From CAZDCD01 sp964503885 (GTDB lineage Bacteria; Bacteroidota; Bacteroidia; Bacteroidales; UBA10428), in assembly GCA_964503885.1 (NCBI GenBank), contig CAZDCD010000012.1, positions 1 through 64,000 of the forward strand: a stretch of 64,000 nt of DNA. Reading direction: 5' to 3'. Every line of letters begins with the position of its first letter. Positions within the stretch are counted from its first letter, which is position 1. Both the position numbers and the translations under genes were made by a program. Positions 17,577 through 26,347 of this stretch are shown one piece after another. The notes beneath the pieces are model-generated. The model made no database searches. It saw nothing but the letters and a program-made list of their open reading frames with translations, and was not told where the DNA came from.

Positions 17577-19988
17577 ATGGTAAGGACAAGCTTTGACAGA
17601 ATACCTGTCCGCAGTTATGCGAAAACGATCGCCAAATGGTATGGGAAAATCAGGGGATCACGGTTACGTAAACCGCTGACCCTGCTATTTTATATTTTCC
17701 CGGTATTCGTGGTATTTATTTTTGCCGATATGGCGTTTCCGGTAAAAATTCATATATCGTATTCGACAGTGATCACCGATTCAGGCGGCGAAATGCTGCA
17801 TGCTTACCTCAGCAGTGATGAAAAATGGAGGTTGCTTACTGAATTGGATGAAATTACGCCGGCCGTTAAAAAAGCGATCGTCTATAAAGAAGACAGGTAT
17901 TTTTATTACCATTTCGGAATTAATCCTGTAGCGGTCTGTAGGGCACTGATCAAAAACATTGCCAGGGGAAAGCGCACTTCCGGTGCATCCACCATTACCA
18001 TGCAGGCAGCCAGGCTGCTCGAACCCAGGAGCAGAACATATTTGAATAAACTTATTGAAATGTTTCGTGCATTGCAGTTGGAATGGCATCTCTCAAAGAA
18101 TGAGATCCTGCAGCTTTACCTCAATCTCTTACCATACGGGGGCAATATCGAAGGGGTGAAAGCAGCATCCCTGATGTATTTCAATAAAATGCCCGATCAC
18201 CTGAGCATCGGTGAGATTGCTGTACTAAGTATCATCCCGAATAATCCCAATATCCTTAAACCGGGAGAGGACAATGCACTACTCATTGAGAAACGCAACA
18301 GATGGCTGGAGAGGTACCGCAGGGCGGAACTTTTTCCGGACCGGGATATTGATGATGCAGAAAATGAACTGCTTAAAGGCTTCAGGTATGAGGTTCCCAG
18401 GTATGCGCATCATTTTTCGCAAAGACTGTATTCAGCGAACCGCGGCAGACATATTATCCGTTCCACACTATGCCTCGAGACACAACTCAAGGTGGAATCA
18501 TTGGTAAGAGAGCATACCAACAGGTGGTATTTCAGGAATGTGAAGAATGCGGCTGCACTGGTAATCGATAACCGGTCGGGCAGTATCGTTGCCTATGCAG
18601 GTTCAGCTGACTTTTTTAATACGGAGGACGGGGGACAGGTTGACGGCATCAGGGCGGTGCGTTCTCCCGGAAGCACATTAAAACCCCTGATATACGGACT
18701 GGCTTTTGATAAAGGGCTGATCACCCCTAAAACAGTGGTGAGCGACGTTCCCGTGTATTTTTCGGGGTATGAGCCCGAAAATTATGACGGCAAATATCAC
18801 GGACTGGTAAATATCGATTATGCCCTTTCCAACTCCTTAAATGTTCCCGCGGTTAAGATCATGAACGAGCTTAAGGTCCGCCCTGTAGTCGAATCCCTTA
18901 TAAAAGCAGGATTCAGCCAGATAAGGGCCAATAAGGATCACCTGGGTTTATCCGTTGCCCTTGGCGGTTGCGGTGTGACCCTCGAAGAACTTACCACACT
19001 TTATTTTATACTGTCAAACAAAGGCGAGATCAGAGAGATCCGTGACCAGGTTACTGAGGAGATACCTGTGGCTAAGAAGAAAAACAAATCCGGTATTTCA
19101 CGCAGGCTACTTACTGAGGAAGCCGCATATATGGTGACCGATATCCTTACAAAAGTTACCAGGCCAGATTTGCCGACAGAATGGGAAAACACCCCGAACT
19201 TGCCTAAGGTGGCGTGGAAGACAGGGACATCCTACGGACGGCGTGATGCGTGGAGTATAGGATACAACAAAAGATACACGATTGGTGTATGGGTAGGAAA
19301 TTTTTCCGGCGAAGGAGTTCCCGGACTTAGCGGAGCAGATGCAGCGGCTCCGTTACTCTTTTCGATTTTCAATGCACTCGACTACGGATCTGAAGAAAAC
19401 TGGTACGAAATTCCACAGGGTCTGGAATCGCGGATCGTATGCTCGGCAACAGGTAACATTCCATCAGAGTTCTGTACAGATCTTGTGGTGGATTACTATA
19501 TCCCGGCTATATCTCCGGTGAAGCCATGTGAACATATGAAACAGGTATTTATCTCCCCGGATTCAACCATATCGTATTGCACCGGCTGCCGCCCTGATCT
19601 TGGCTATATTAAAGCCTTATATCCAAATTACAGTGCCGAAATGATTGCCTATTACGAGGAATATTCGATACATTATGAAAAAATTCCTCCTCATAACCTC
19701 CGATGTGAAAGGGTGCTGGCAGGATCCGCACCTGTTATCACTTCCCCGCTGAATAATGCTGAATATTATGTGGATGAAACCGACAGCATGCAGATTGCCC
19801 TTTGCTGCAATGCCGCCGGCGATGTGGAAGAAGTATTCTGGTTTATCAATATGCGATTTTACTGTTCGGTCCCTCCGACAGAAAAAGTGTTTTTTAATCC
19901 TTCCGAAGGGTTCACCGAAATCTCATGTTCTGATGATAAGGGGCGAAACACCGATGTCAATATCCGGGTTAAAAAGATCGGATTTTAA
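17577..19988 (+). CDS. pbpC: Penicillin-binding protein 1C
   Basis: A bifunctional peptidoglycan synthase of the PBP1C class. Seen in order: an N-terminal membrane anchor, the GT51 glycosyltransferase with EDRYFYYHFGINP and TITMQAARLLEP, the transpeptidase with SxxK in SPGSTLKP, SxN in YALSNSLN and KTG in KTGTSYGRRDAW, and the C-terminal BiPBP_C beta domain. A cysteine-bearing linker (FCTDL, YCTGC) precedes the last domain, as in other PBP1C proteins. The ATG at 17577 is preferred to a TTG at 17526; a TTTG at 17525-17528 and a CAGTTTTG near-match to the -7 box at 17551-17558 lie in between. In many bacteria pbpC is next to the alpha-2-macroglobulin gene, here divergent. Confidence 0.95.
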   Translation: MVRTSFDRIPVRSYAKTIAKWYGKIRGSRLRKPLTLLFYIFPVFVVFIFADMAFPVKIHISYSTVITDSGGEMLHAYLSSDEKWRLLTELDEITPAVKKAIVYKEDRYFYYHFGINPVAVCRALIKNIARGKRTSGASTITMQAARLLEPRSRTYLNKLIEMFRALQLEWHLSKNEILQLYLNLLPYGGNIEGVKAASLMYFNKMPDHLSIGEIAVLSIIPNNPNILKPGEDNALLIEKRNRWLERYRRAELFPDRDIDDAENELLKGFRYEVPRYAHHFSQRLYSANRGRHIIRSTLCLETQLKVESLVREHTNRWYFRNVKNAAALVIDNRSGSIVAYAGSADFFNTEDGGQVDGIRAVRSPGSTLKPLIYGLAFDKGLITPKTVVSDVPVYFSGYEPENYDGKYHGLVNIDYALSNSLNVPAVKIMNELKVRPVVESLIKAGFSQIRANKDHLGLSVALGGCGVTLEELTTLYFILSNKGEIREIRDQVTEEIPVAKKKNKSGISRRLLTEEAAYMVTDILTKVTRPDLPTEWENTPNLPKVAWKTGTSYGRRDAWSIGYNKRYTIGVWVGNFSGEGVPGLSGADAAAPLLFSIFNALDYGSEENWYEIPQGLESRIVCSATGNIPSEFCTDLVVDYYIPAISPVKPCEHMKQVFISPDSTISYCTGCRPDLGYIKALYPNYSAEMIAYYEEYSIHYEKIPPHNLRCERVLAGSAPVITSPLNNAEYYVDETDSMQIALCCNAAGDVEEVFWFINMRFYCSVPPTEKVFFNPSEGFTEISCSDDKGRNTDVNIRVKKIGF

Positions 19989-20010
19989 AGTGGTATTTGG
20001 AGATATTGTA

Positions 20011-20018
20011 TATTTTTG
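20011..20018 (+). promoter_or_regulatory. -7 box TATTTTTG upstream of nth
   Basis: TATTTTTG matches TAnnTTTG and lies 24 bases before the ATG of nth, overlapping an in-frame TTG at 20016. It suggests that nth has its own promoter just after pbpC and that the ATG at 20043 is the real start. Confidence 0.5.
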
Positions 20019-20042
20019 GCTGGATTCAAGGAAATTGACAGT

Positions 20043-20687
20043 ATGACCAAAAAAGAACGATTTGCAAAGGTGCTGGACTACTTTCAGAAAAACCGTCCTG
20101 TCGCTGAAACAGAATTGCAGTACAAGTCTCCCTATGAGCTTATAGTTGCGGTAATATTATCCGCACAATGCACCGACAAAAGGGTGAATATGATCACTCC
20201 CGCCCTACTTGAGCGGTTTCCTGATATAAGATCCATGGCTGCAGCCAGTCCTGAGGAAGTGTACCCCTACATCAGGAGTTGCACGTATCCGAACAATAAG
20301 TCGAAACATTTGGTCAACATGGCTGCCACAGTTCTTGACCGTTTTGGAGGCGAGATTCCGCCGGAGGTTAATCGGTTGCAACAGTTGCCCGGCGTAGGGA
20401 GGAAAACAGCCAATGTCATTGCTTCGGTAATATTCAATCAACCGACCATTGCAGTAGATACGCATGTTTTCAGGGTTTCTGCCAGAATTGGCCTGACGAC
20501 ACATTCGAAAACACCCCTGGAAACCGAAAGACAGCTTGAAAAGTATATACCTTTGCATATCAGGTCAATAGCACACCACTGGCTGATCCTTCACGGAAGA
20601 TATATATGTACTGCCAGAAGCCCGAAATGTTACGAATGCGGTCTTGTGGATTTCTGCCGATACACGAAAAAAAACCTTATTGGTTAG
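20043..20687 (+). CDS. nth: Endonuclease III
   Basis: A 214-residue DNA glycosylase/AP lyase that removes oxidised pyrimidines in base excision repair. The helix-hairpin-helix LPGVGRKTANV contains the catalytic lysine, VDTHVFRVSAR the catalytic aspartate, and the C-terminus ends with the iron-sulfur ligands C-x6-C-x2-C-x5-C (CTARSPKC..C....C). The length is that of E. coli Nth. The ATG at 20043 was chosen over an upstream TTG because it follows the probable -7 box. The pbpC stop is 54 bases upstream. Confidence 0.97.
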   Translation: MTKKERFAKVLDYFQKNRPVAETELQYKSPYELIVAVILSAQCTDKRVNMITPALLERFPDIRSMAAASPEEVYPYIRSCTYPNNKSKHLVNMAATVLDRFGGEIPPEVNRLQQLPGVGRKTANVIASVIFNQPTIAVDTHVFRVSARIGLTTHSKTPLETERQLEKYIPLHIRSIAHHWLILHGRYICTARSPKCYECGLVDFCRYTKKNLIG

Positions 20688-20817
20688 ATTTCGTATACTC
20701 CCCGATTGTTCATAAATAGCAATGAAACCCTTTTTTTTAATACCGCACTTTTTTACTTTTGTATATAGCACGAATTTAAAATAGAATGTTGCAAAGACTT
20801 TCGTGAATTGCCACAAT

Positions 20818-20847
20818 TTTGTAAATTAAAAAAAAGTATTAATTTTA
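20818..20847 (+). promoter_or_regulatory. Probable promoter of the first two-gene secreted module
   Basis: TTTG at 20818-20821, an 18-base spacer, then TAATTTTA at 20840-20847 (one mismatch to TAnnTTTG). The distance to the ATG at 20900 leaves a leader of about 45 bases. The spacer is one base shorter than usual. Confidence 0.4.
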
Positions 20848-20899
20848 CTATAATTAAGCATGTAACCCCATTAATAACCATATTATAATCCAATTATCC

Positions 20900-21841
20900 A
20901 TGCGACGAAATTGCTCTATAAGTAACCTCACCAAGATTTTTTTCCTTATTCTCATTTTTTGTTTAGGAACTCGATGTGCCTCTGACAAGTCTAAGCAGAA
21001 ACATAAAGATGCGAATATGGCGGATTATCTTTCTGAAGATGATATATTTGATGACATTGATAAAGCCAAAAAAATCTTTTATGCGCTTCCTTCTCCCCTT
21101 GAAACAGCAATGCTTATTAAATCTGCCGGAGCCACCTATGACGAGCAGTTGCTTAATTCTACCCAGAATACAGGCAATTACACTACCAACAAAAGCCTTG
21201 CCCTAAACCTTGGCATTTACACTACCGATCTGAGCTTTGCCAGTTTGTTCGATCAGGCACAGGCATCGGTCAAGTACATGGAAGCTGCCAGAAAAATGGC
21301 TGAAGATCTTGATATTACAGACGCTATTGATGATCAGACAGTAAAAAGACTTGAGGAAAACCTGAACAACCGCGATGTGATTATGGATATTATTTCCGAA
21401 ACTTTTTTAAATTCAAGTTCGTATCTCAAGGAAAATGACAGACCTGCAGTTGCTACCATAGTTCTTGTAGGCGGATGGATTGAAGGACTTTATATAGCCA
21501 CGCAACTTGTAGACGATAAGCCTATCGAAAACAATAAACTGGTGGACAGGATTGCAGAACAAAAATTATCCTTTAAAATTGTTCAGCGAATGCTTGAGGA
21601 AAACAGAAAGAACCAGACCGGAGAAGAAAATAAAGATATTACCGAGTTAATGAGCGATCTCACAGGACTAAAAAATGCGTTTGATAAAATTAAGGTTGAG
21701 ACATCAGAAATCAAAGTTGAACCCAATACGGATACTAATGTAGCAACATTGCGCTCACAAACGAAGATTACAATTACCAAACCGGTGTTCGATGAGCTCA
21801 GAGAAGCAGTTAAAACCTTAAGAACAAACTTTGTACAATAA
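20900..21841 (+). CDS. Uncharacterised lipoprotein, module component A (copy 1)
   Basis: A 313-residue, mostly helical, acidic protein with a lipoprotein signal (cysteine in GTRCAS near residue 26). I do not recognise a named family. It is clearly homologous over its whole length to the protein at 41637-42530: both have PSP followed by an SAG motif (KSAGATYDEQLLN / DSAGITFAPAVLN), then NLGIYTTDLSFASLF / NMGVYSADLAYITLF, a helical middle and a C-terminal helix with EL(R/K). The downstream gene, 11 bases away, is also paralogous to the neighbour of that second copy. A paired envelope function is inferred; the activity is unknown. Confidence 0.85.
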   Translation: MRRNCSISNLTKIFFLILIFCLGTRCASDKSKQKHKDANMADYLSEDDIFDDIDKAKKIFYALPSPLETAMLIKSAGATYDEQLLNSTQNTGNYTTNKSLALNLGIYTTDLSFASLFDQAQASVKYMEAARKMAEDLDITDAIDDQTVKRLEENLNNRDVIMDIISETFLNSSSYLKENDRPAVATIVLVGGWIEGLYIATQLVDDKPIENNKLVDRIAEQKLSFKIVQRMLEENRKNQTGEENKDITELMSDLTGLKNAFDKIKVETSEIKVEPNTDTNVATLRSQTKITITKPVFDELREAVKTLRTNFVQ

Positions 21842-21852
21842 ATTAACCTGTT

Positions 21853-22293
21853 ATGAAAAAAATATTGCTTGTCCTTTTTCTTACTACCCTATTCATATCA
21901 GTAAATAATTCAATTAGCGCACAATGCAAAGGCTATGCGAAAAAGCTGTGTAAACTTGAGCTAATACCTTATATTCACGATGGTAATTATCATGCTGCAA
22001 TTTTAACTGAGGGTGAAGAGGCAGAACTTTACAAAACCTTTTATTCCGGTCAGGACTACCGCATCGCCGTGTGTGGTGCAGATCCTTTAAATATTGTTGA
22101 GTTTCAGGTAATCGATGCCTATAAGAATGTATTGTATGATAACAGGGAACATAACAATGCAAGGATATGGGATTTTAAACTTGAATCGAGCCAGCAATTG
22201 AAAATTGCCGTGAAGGTGCCTGACGGAACCGGTGAGTCAGAATATCCCGCCAGTGCCTGCGTGGCCATCATGTTTGGATTTAAGGAAAATTAA
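21853..22293 (+). CDS. Small secreted four-cysteine protein, module component B (copy 1)
   Basis: A 146-residue protein with a signal peptide ending near ISAQ. The mature protein has C-x7-C at its start, a central GQDYRIAVC and a C-terminal ACVAIMF, so four cysteines that could form two disulfides. Predicted character is a beta-sandwich. The paralogue at 41171-41617 has the same C-x7-C, the same DY-IAVC motif and RCVGVVIEF, in the same order after a component A lipoprotein. The gene is followed by a good terminator, so A and B form a two-gene operon. No known family was recognised. Confidence 0.85.
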   Translation: MKKILLVLFLTTLFISVNNSISAQCKGYAKKLCKLELIPYIHDGNYHAAILTEGEEAELYKTFYSGQDYRIAVCGADPLNIVEFQVIDAYKNVLYDNREHNNARIWDFKLESSQQLKIAVKVPDGTGESEYPASACVAIMFGFKEN

Positions 22294-22313
22294 ACTGTAA
22301 AATATATCGTATT

Positions 22314-22343
22314 ACCCGTGTATATTTCTGCACGGGTTTTTTT
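22314..22343 (+). terminator. Rho-independent terminator of the first two-gene module
   Basis: ACCCGTG (22314-22320), a ten-base loop, CACGGGT (22331-22337), then a run of T to 22343. It lies 21 bases after the component B stop. Confidence 0.85.
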
Positions 22344-22364
22344 ATTCCTGCAGTTTTCTGCGGT

Positions 22365-25172
22365 CTAGGAAATCTTATTTTTAAGATACATACCCGTATA
22401 CGACTGCTCAGACTTGATAATGCCCTCAGGAACACCCTGATAAACCAGGTATCCGCCATTCACCCCCCCTTCGGGTCCAAGTTCTATTAACCAGTCCGCC
22501 GATTTAATGACTTCAAGATTGTGTTCGATAATCAGCACGGAATGGCCCTTTTTAATCAATTCATTCAGGGCTTCCAGCAGTTTCTTGATATCGTGAAAAT
22601 GCAGTCCGGTAGTAGGTTCATCGAAAATGAACAGTGTAGGAGAAATCTTATCCTCGACACTCATAAATGAAGCCAGTTTAACACGTTGACTTTCACCCCC
22701 GCTGAGCGTTGATGACGACTGACCCAGCTTAACATAACCCAATCCTACATTTGCCAGCGGCTTTATCCGCCTGACGATGGCTTTTTCAGTGGTGGTATTG
22801 TACTGTGAGAAAAACTCAATTGCTTCGTCGATTGTCAGTTCCAGAATATCGTAGATATTCTTGCCATGAAACACAATGTCAAGGATCTCATCTTTAAACC
22901 TCCTGCCATGGCATTGCTCACAAACCAGGTGAACATCGGCCATAAACTGCATTTCAACTTTAATCTCACCTTCTCCCTGGCACTCCTCACACCGGCCTCC
23001 GTCCACATTAAAAGAGAAATGCGAAGGCTTGTATCCGTTCATTTTGGCCTGCGGCAAATCTGCAAACAGCTTTCTGATCTCATCATAAGCTTTAATATAT
23101 GTTACAGGATTTGACCGGGAAGTTTTTCCGATAGGATTCTGATCCACAAACTCAACATTTGATAACATCCTGATGTCGCCAAGTACCTGATTAAAATCCC
23201 CGCTTTTTTCAGCACTCTTGTTCAGGATTTTTCCCATGGCCGGAAAAATGATGTTCTTAACCAGCGATGACTTTCCTGAACCGCTAACCCCAGCTACAAC
23301 GGTAAGTATGTTTAACGGGATCCTGACATCTATATTTTTCAGGTTATTTTCCCGGGCACCTGTGAATTCAATGTAGTTGTTCCATTTTCGGCGCTTCTCC
23401 GGAAGCCCGATTTTTTCCTTACCGGCAAGGTACAACCCGGTCATGCTTTTTTCTGATTTTTTCAACCCTTCAAGGTTGCCTTTATACACAATCTCGCCGC
23501 CGAGTCTGCCGGCCAGAGGACCGATATCTATGATCTCATCAGCTTCGCGGATGATTTCTTCTTCGTGCTCTACTACCATAACGGTATTTCCTTTACGCTG
23601 AAGGTTACGAAGTACTTTAACCAGCAGTTTGATATCACGGGCATGAAGCCCGATGCTTGGCTCATCAAGAATATAGAGCGACCCGACCAGGTTACTGCCC
23701 AGCGTTGTTGCAAGATTTATCCGTTGAGACTCACCTCCTGAAAGGGTGGATGACAAGCGATTGAGGGTAAGGTAACTGAGTCCGACATCGTAGAGGTATT
23801 CGAGCCTTGAGGTGATCTCCTTCAGAATTCTGCCGGCAACCTGTTTTTCGAATGCATTCAATACCAGGTTGCCAAAAAAAGCCTGCAGCTCATCAATGGG
23901 CATCTGCACAAGCTCCTGTATGGATTTTCCGCCAACCTTCACATATGATGCTTCCTTTTTCAGCCTGTTGCCCTTACATTCGGGGCATGTGGTTTTTCCG
24001 CGGTAACGCGAAAGCATAACGCGGTATTGAATTTTGTATAATTTACTTTCGAGATATTCAAAAAAATCATTCAACCCTTTAAAGTACTTGTTGCCTGTCC
24101 AGAGCAGTTGCTTCTGATCCGGGGTCAGCTGAAAGTAGGGTTTGTGTACCGGAAATCCAACCTTATCGGCATTATAGATCAGGTGCTCTTTCCACCTGCT
24201 CATTTTTTCCCCTTTCCAGCATACTATGGCATCTTCATAAACCGACAATCCCTTATCGGGGACCACCAGATCAGGATCTATGCCTATAACTTTTCCATAG
24301 CCCTCACAGAGCGGACAGGCGCCAACAGGATTGTTAAAACTGAACATATGAACATCGGGTTCTTCAAAACTCATCCCGTCGAGTTCAAACCTTGTTGTAA
24401 AGCTTTTTTCCCGTCCTTCAGGGGTTCCGGCTTGTTTTATTATGCAAACACCATTACCCAGCCTGAATGCCAGCTGAACAGAGTCGGCATACCTTTCGGA
24501 AGCATCCTCTTCAGATGAAACAACGATCCGGTCTATAACAATCCTCATCTTTTTGCTCTTGCTGATCTCAGGATTATCTTTAACATCACTGATCTTAACC
24601 ACTTCGCCATCAACCTCTACCCTTGCAATACCCTGGTATAAAAGATCTTCAAAATACTGATTCATATTGATTTTCAACTCTTTATCCATAGGAGTCAGGA
24701 TAACCATACGGGTACCCTCGGGAAACGACCCGATAAAATCGGTCACATCGCTCACACTGTGTTTTTTTACTATATTACCCGATACCGGTGAAAAAGTTTT
24801 TCCGATTCTGGCAAACAAAAGTTTCAGAAAATCGTATACTTCGGTTGACGTTCCTACAGTTGAGCGTGGATTTCGGGTGTTTACCTTCTGCTCAATAGCA
24901 ATTGCCGGGGGTATGCCTTTAATAAAATCCACATCGGGTTTGTTCATCCGGCCAAGGAATTGACGGGCATAGGCAGAAAGGCTTTCAACATACCTGCGCT
25001 GGCCTTCGGCATAGATAGTATCAAATGCAAGCGATGATTTCCCTGAGCCCGACAAACCTGTAATGACGACGAAATTGTTTCTCCGGATGTCAAGGCTGAT
25101 ATTCTTCAGATTATGAACCCTGGCCCCGGATATTCTGATATATTGCTCGGTATTATTCTTTTTTTGTGGCAT
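22365..25172 (-). CDS. uvrA: UvrA, excinuclease ABC subunit A
   Basis: A 935-residue nucleotide-excision-repair ATPase that finds bulky DNA lesions and loads UvrB. Two ABC modules are visible: Walker A GLSGSGKSSLAFDT near residue 35 and GVSGSGKSSLVKNI in the second half, signatures TLSGGESQR twice, and zinc-binding CPLCEGYG, CPECKG and CEECQGEGE/CEQCHGRR pairs. The length is normal. The start is set at ATG 25172; a TTG at 25187 would add five residues. It is divergent from the sigma factor gene. Confidence 0.98.
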   Translation of the reverse strand: MPQKKNNTEQYIRISGARVHNLKNISLDIRRNNFVVITGLSGSGKSSLAFDTIYAEGQRRYVESLSAYARQFLGRMNKPDVDFIKGIPPAIAIEQKVNTRNPRSTVGTSTEVYDFLKLLFARIGKTFSPVSGNIVKKHSVSDVTDFIGSFPEGTRMVILTPMDKELKINMNQYFEDLLYQGIARVEVDGEVVKISDVKDNPEISKSKKMRIVIDRIVVSSEEDASERYADSVQLAFRLGNGVCIIKQAGTPEGREKSFTTRFELDGMSFEEPDVHMFSFNNPVGACPLCEGYGKVIGIDPDLVVPDKGLSVYEDAIVCWKGEKMSRWKEHLIYNADKVGFPVHKPYFQLTPDQKQLLWTGNKYFKGLNDFFEYLESKLYKIQYRVMLSRYRGKTTCPECKGNRLKKEASYVKVGGKSIQELVQMPIDELQAFFGNLVLNAFEKQVAGRILKEITSRLEYLYDVGLSYLTLNRLSSTLSGGESQRINLATTLGSNLVGSLYILDEPSIGLHARDIKLLVKVLRNLQRKGNTVMVVEHEEEIIREADEIIDIGPLAGRLGGEIVYKGNLEGLKKSEKSMTGLYLAGKEKIGLPEKRRKWNNYIEFTGARENNLKNIDVRIPLNILTVVAGVSGSGKSSLVKNIIFPAMGKILNKSAEKSGDFNQVLGDIRMLSNVEFVDQNPIGKTSRSNPVTYIKAYDEIRKLFADLPQAKMNGYKPSHFSFNVDGGRCEECQGEGEIKVEMQFMADVHLVCEQCHGRRFKDEILDIVFHGKNIYDILELTIDEAIEFFSQYNTTTEKAIVRRIKPLANVGLGYVKLGQSSSTLSGGESQRVKLASFMSVEDKISPTLFIFDEPTTGLHFHDIKKLLEALNELIKKGHSVLIIEHNLEVIKSADWLIELGPEGGVNGGYLVYQGVPEGIIKSEQSYTGMYLKNKIS

Positions 25173-25347
25173 GAAAATTGTTAACAACCTGATATTTGAT
25201 TTTTAACAAAAATTAACTATTTTTAGACCGCAAAATTATTTGAATAGATTAATAATTTCATTTAATTCACAACTAAATTCATCATTTAATCACTGGAGGA
25301 CTGATTATCGAACAAAACTCTACCTTTTAACATTTGCTAATTAAAAA

Positions 25348-25354
25348 AGGAGGT
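25348..25354 (+). promoter_or_regulatory. Strong Shine-Dalgarno AGGAGGT before a TTG start
   Basis: AGGAGGT ends four bases before the TTG at 25359. Strong Shine-Dalgarno sequences are rare in Bacteroidota and in this window, and no ATG or GTG is available in frame near this position, so the pair fixes the start of the sigma factor gene. Confidence 0.75.
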
Positions 25355-25358
25355 CGTT

Positions 25359-25946
25359 TTGAAACTGCATAATCTAACTGATTATGAGCTTGTTAATCAG
25401 TTTATTGAAGGTGATCATACATCCCTGGAAGAGCTTATTCACCGTCACAGATCAAGAGTTTACACTTACATTTACCTGATGGTAAAGGATCATCCTTTGG
25501 CCGAAGATATATTTCAGGATACGTTTATTAAAGTGATAAAATCCTTAAATGACGGTAAGTACAAGGACAACGGTAAATTTCTGTCATGGGTGGTGCGGAT
25601 TGCGCACAACCTTGTCATTGATCATTTCCGAAAGAAAAAACAGATGAATATCCTTTCGAACGATGATTATGAAACGGATATTTTCAATTCGAAAAAACTC
25701 GGTAACATTAACGTTGAAGATACCCTGGTAAAGAGTCAGATCAATAAAGATATCAGGAACCTGGTGGATGAGCTGCCGGCGGATCAGAGAGAAGTGGTTT
25801 TGCTGCGCCATTACATTGGGCTTTCCTTCAAGGAAATTGCCGATTTTACCGATGTCAGCATCAATACCGCTTTGGGCAGAATGCGTTACGCCCTGATTAA
25901 CCTGCGAAAACTGATTAAAGAAAGAAATATCTGTCTGTCAGTTTAG
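25359..25946 (+). CDS. ECF-type RNA polymerase sigma factor
   Basis: A 195-residue group IV sigma factor. Region 2 is seen as EDIFQDTFIKVIKSL and WVVRIAHNLVIDHFRKKKQ, and region 4 as LPADQREVVLLRHYIGLSFKEIADFTDVSINTALGRMRYA split by the usual turn. Translation starts at TTG with a strong Shine-Dalgarno; the next in-frame ATG is about 40 residues in, inside region 2. No classical membrane anti-sigma gene follows; instead there is a small acidic protein gene behind a terminator-like hairpin. The target regulon is unknown. Confidence 0.95.
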   Translation: MKLHNLTDYELVNQFIEGDHTSLEELIHRHRSRVYTYIYLMVKDHPLAEDIFQDTFIKVIKSLNDGKYKDNGKFLSWVVRIAHNLVIDHFRKKKQMNILSNDDYETDIFNSKKLGNINVEDTLVKSQINKDIRNLVDELPADQREVVLLRHYIGLSFKEIADFTDVSINTALGRMRYALINLRKLIKERNICLSV

Positions 25947-25968
25947 TAGCGCAAAGCCAAAAAAAACC

Positions 25969-26019
25969 GGGCAAAACAGTCAATTAATTGAATTGTTTTC
26001 ATACTATTTTGCCCTTTTT
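25969..26019 (+). terminator. Terminator-like inverted repeat after the sigma factor gene
   Basis: GGGCAAAA (25969-25976) and TTTTGCCC (26007-26014) pair around an AT-rich loop and are followed by TTTTT. The loop is long (30 bases), so efficiency may be partial, letting some transcripts run into the small gene at 26057. Confidence 0.6.
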
Positions 26020-26056
26020 ACCGTTTTTCTATCAATACAAACACAAATCATATGTT

Positions 26057-26299
26057 ATGCCTATGAATAAACACTCTACTATTCACTCTCTTTTTACTAC
26101 GTTAAATGATCAAAACACCGATGAATTGAGCGATTTTATAAAGCTGATTGAAGATAATCCTGACGATTATAAAGAGGTTTTTGATTATATAAGTACCCTG
26201 GAATGTGATGTATCTGATGAAAAAGTAGCTGAGATCATTCAGTTCGCTAAAGATTCCAGACGTAAATTCATAAGAAAAGAGAAAGCAGCCTTCAGCTAA
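26057..26299 (+). CDS. Small acidic protein downstream of the sigma factor
   Basis: An 80-residue (or 78 from ATG 26063) acidic, helical protein: LNDQNTDELSDFIKLIEDN then DDYKEVFDYISTLECDVSDE and a basic tail DSRRKFIRKEKAA. No family recognised and no membrane segment. It sits between two terminators, after the sigma factor, so it could be a partner of that factor, but nothing in the sequence proves this. The longer frame from 25988 runs through the terminator stem and was not used. Confidence 0.65.
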   Translation: MPMNKHSTIHSLFTTLNDQNTDELSDFIKLIEDNPDDYKEVFDYISTLECDVSDEKVAEIIQFAKDSRRKFIRKEKAAFS

Positions 26300-26313
26300 G
26301 ACGAAATGAGTGA

Positions 26314-26346
26314 AACCACCTGCAGAACCAGGTGGTTTTTTCTTTT
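26314..26346 (+). terminator. Rho-independent terminator
   Basis: AACCACCTG (26314-26322), loop CAGAAC, CAGGTGGTT (26329-26337) and a T-rich run to 26346. It ends the small plus-strand gene and faces the convergent mdh. Confidence 0.9.
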
Positions 26347-26347
26347 T

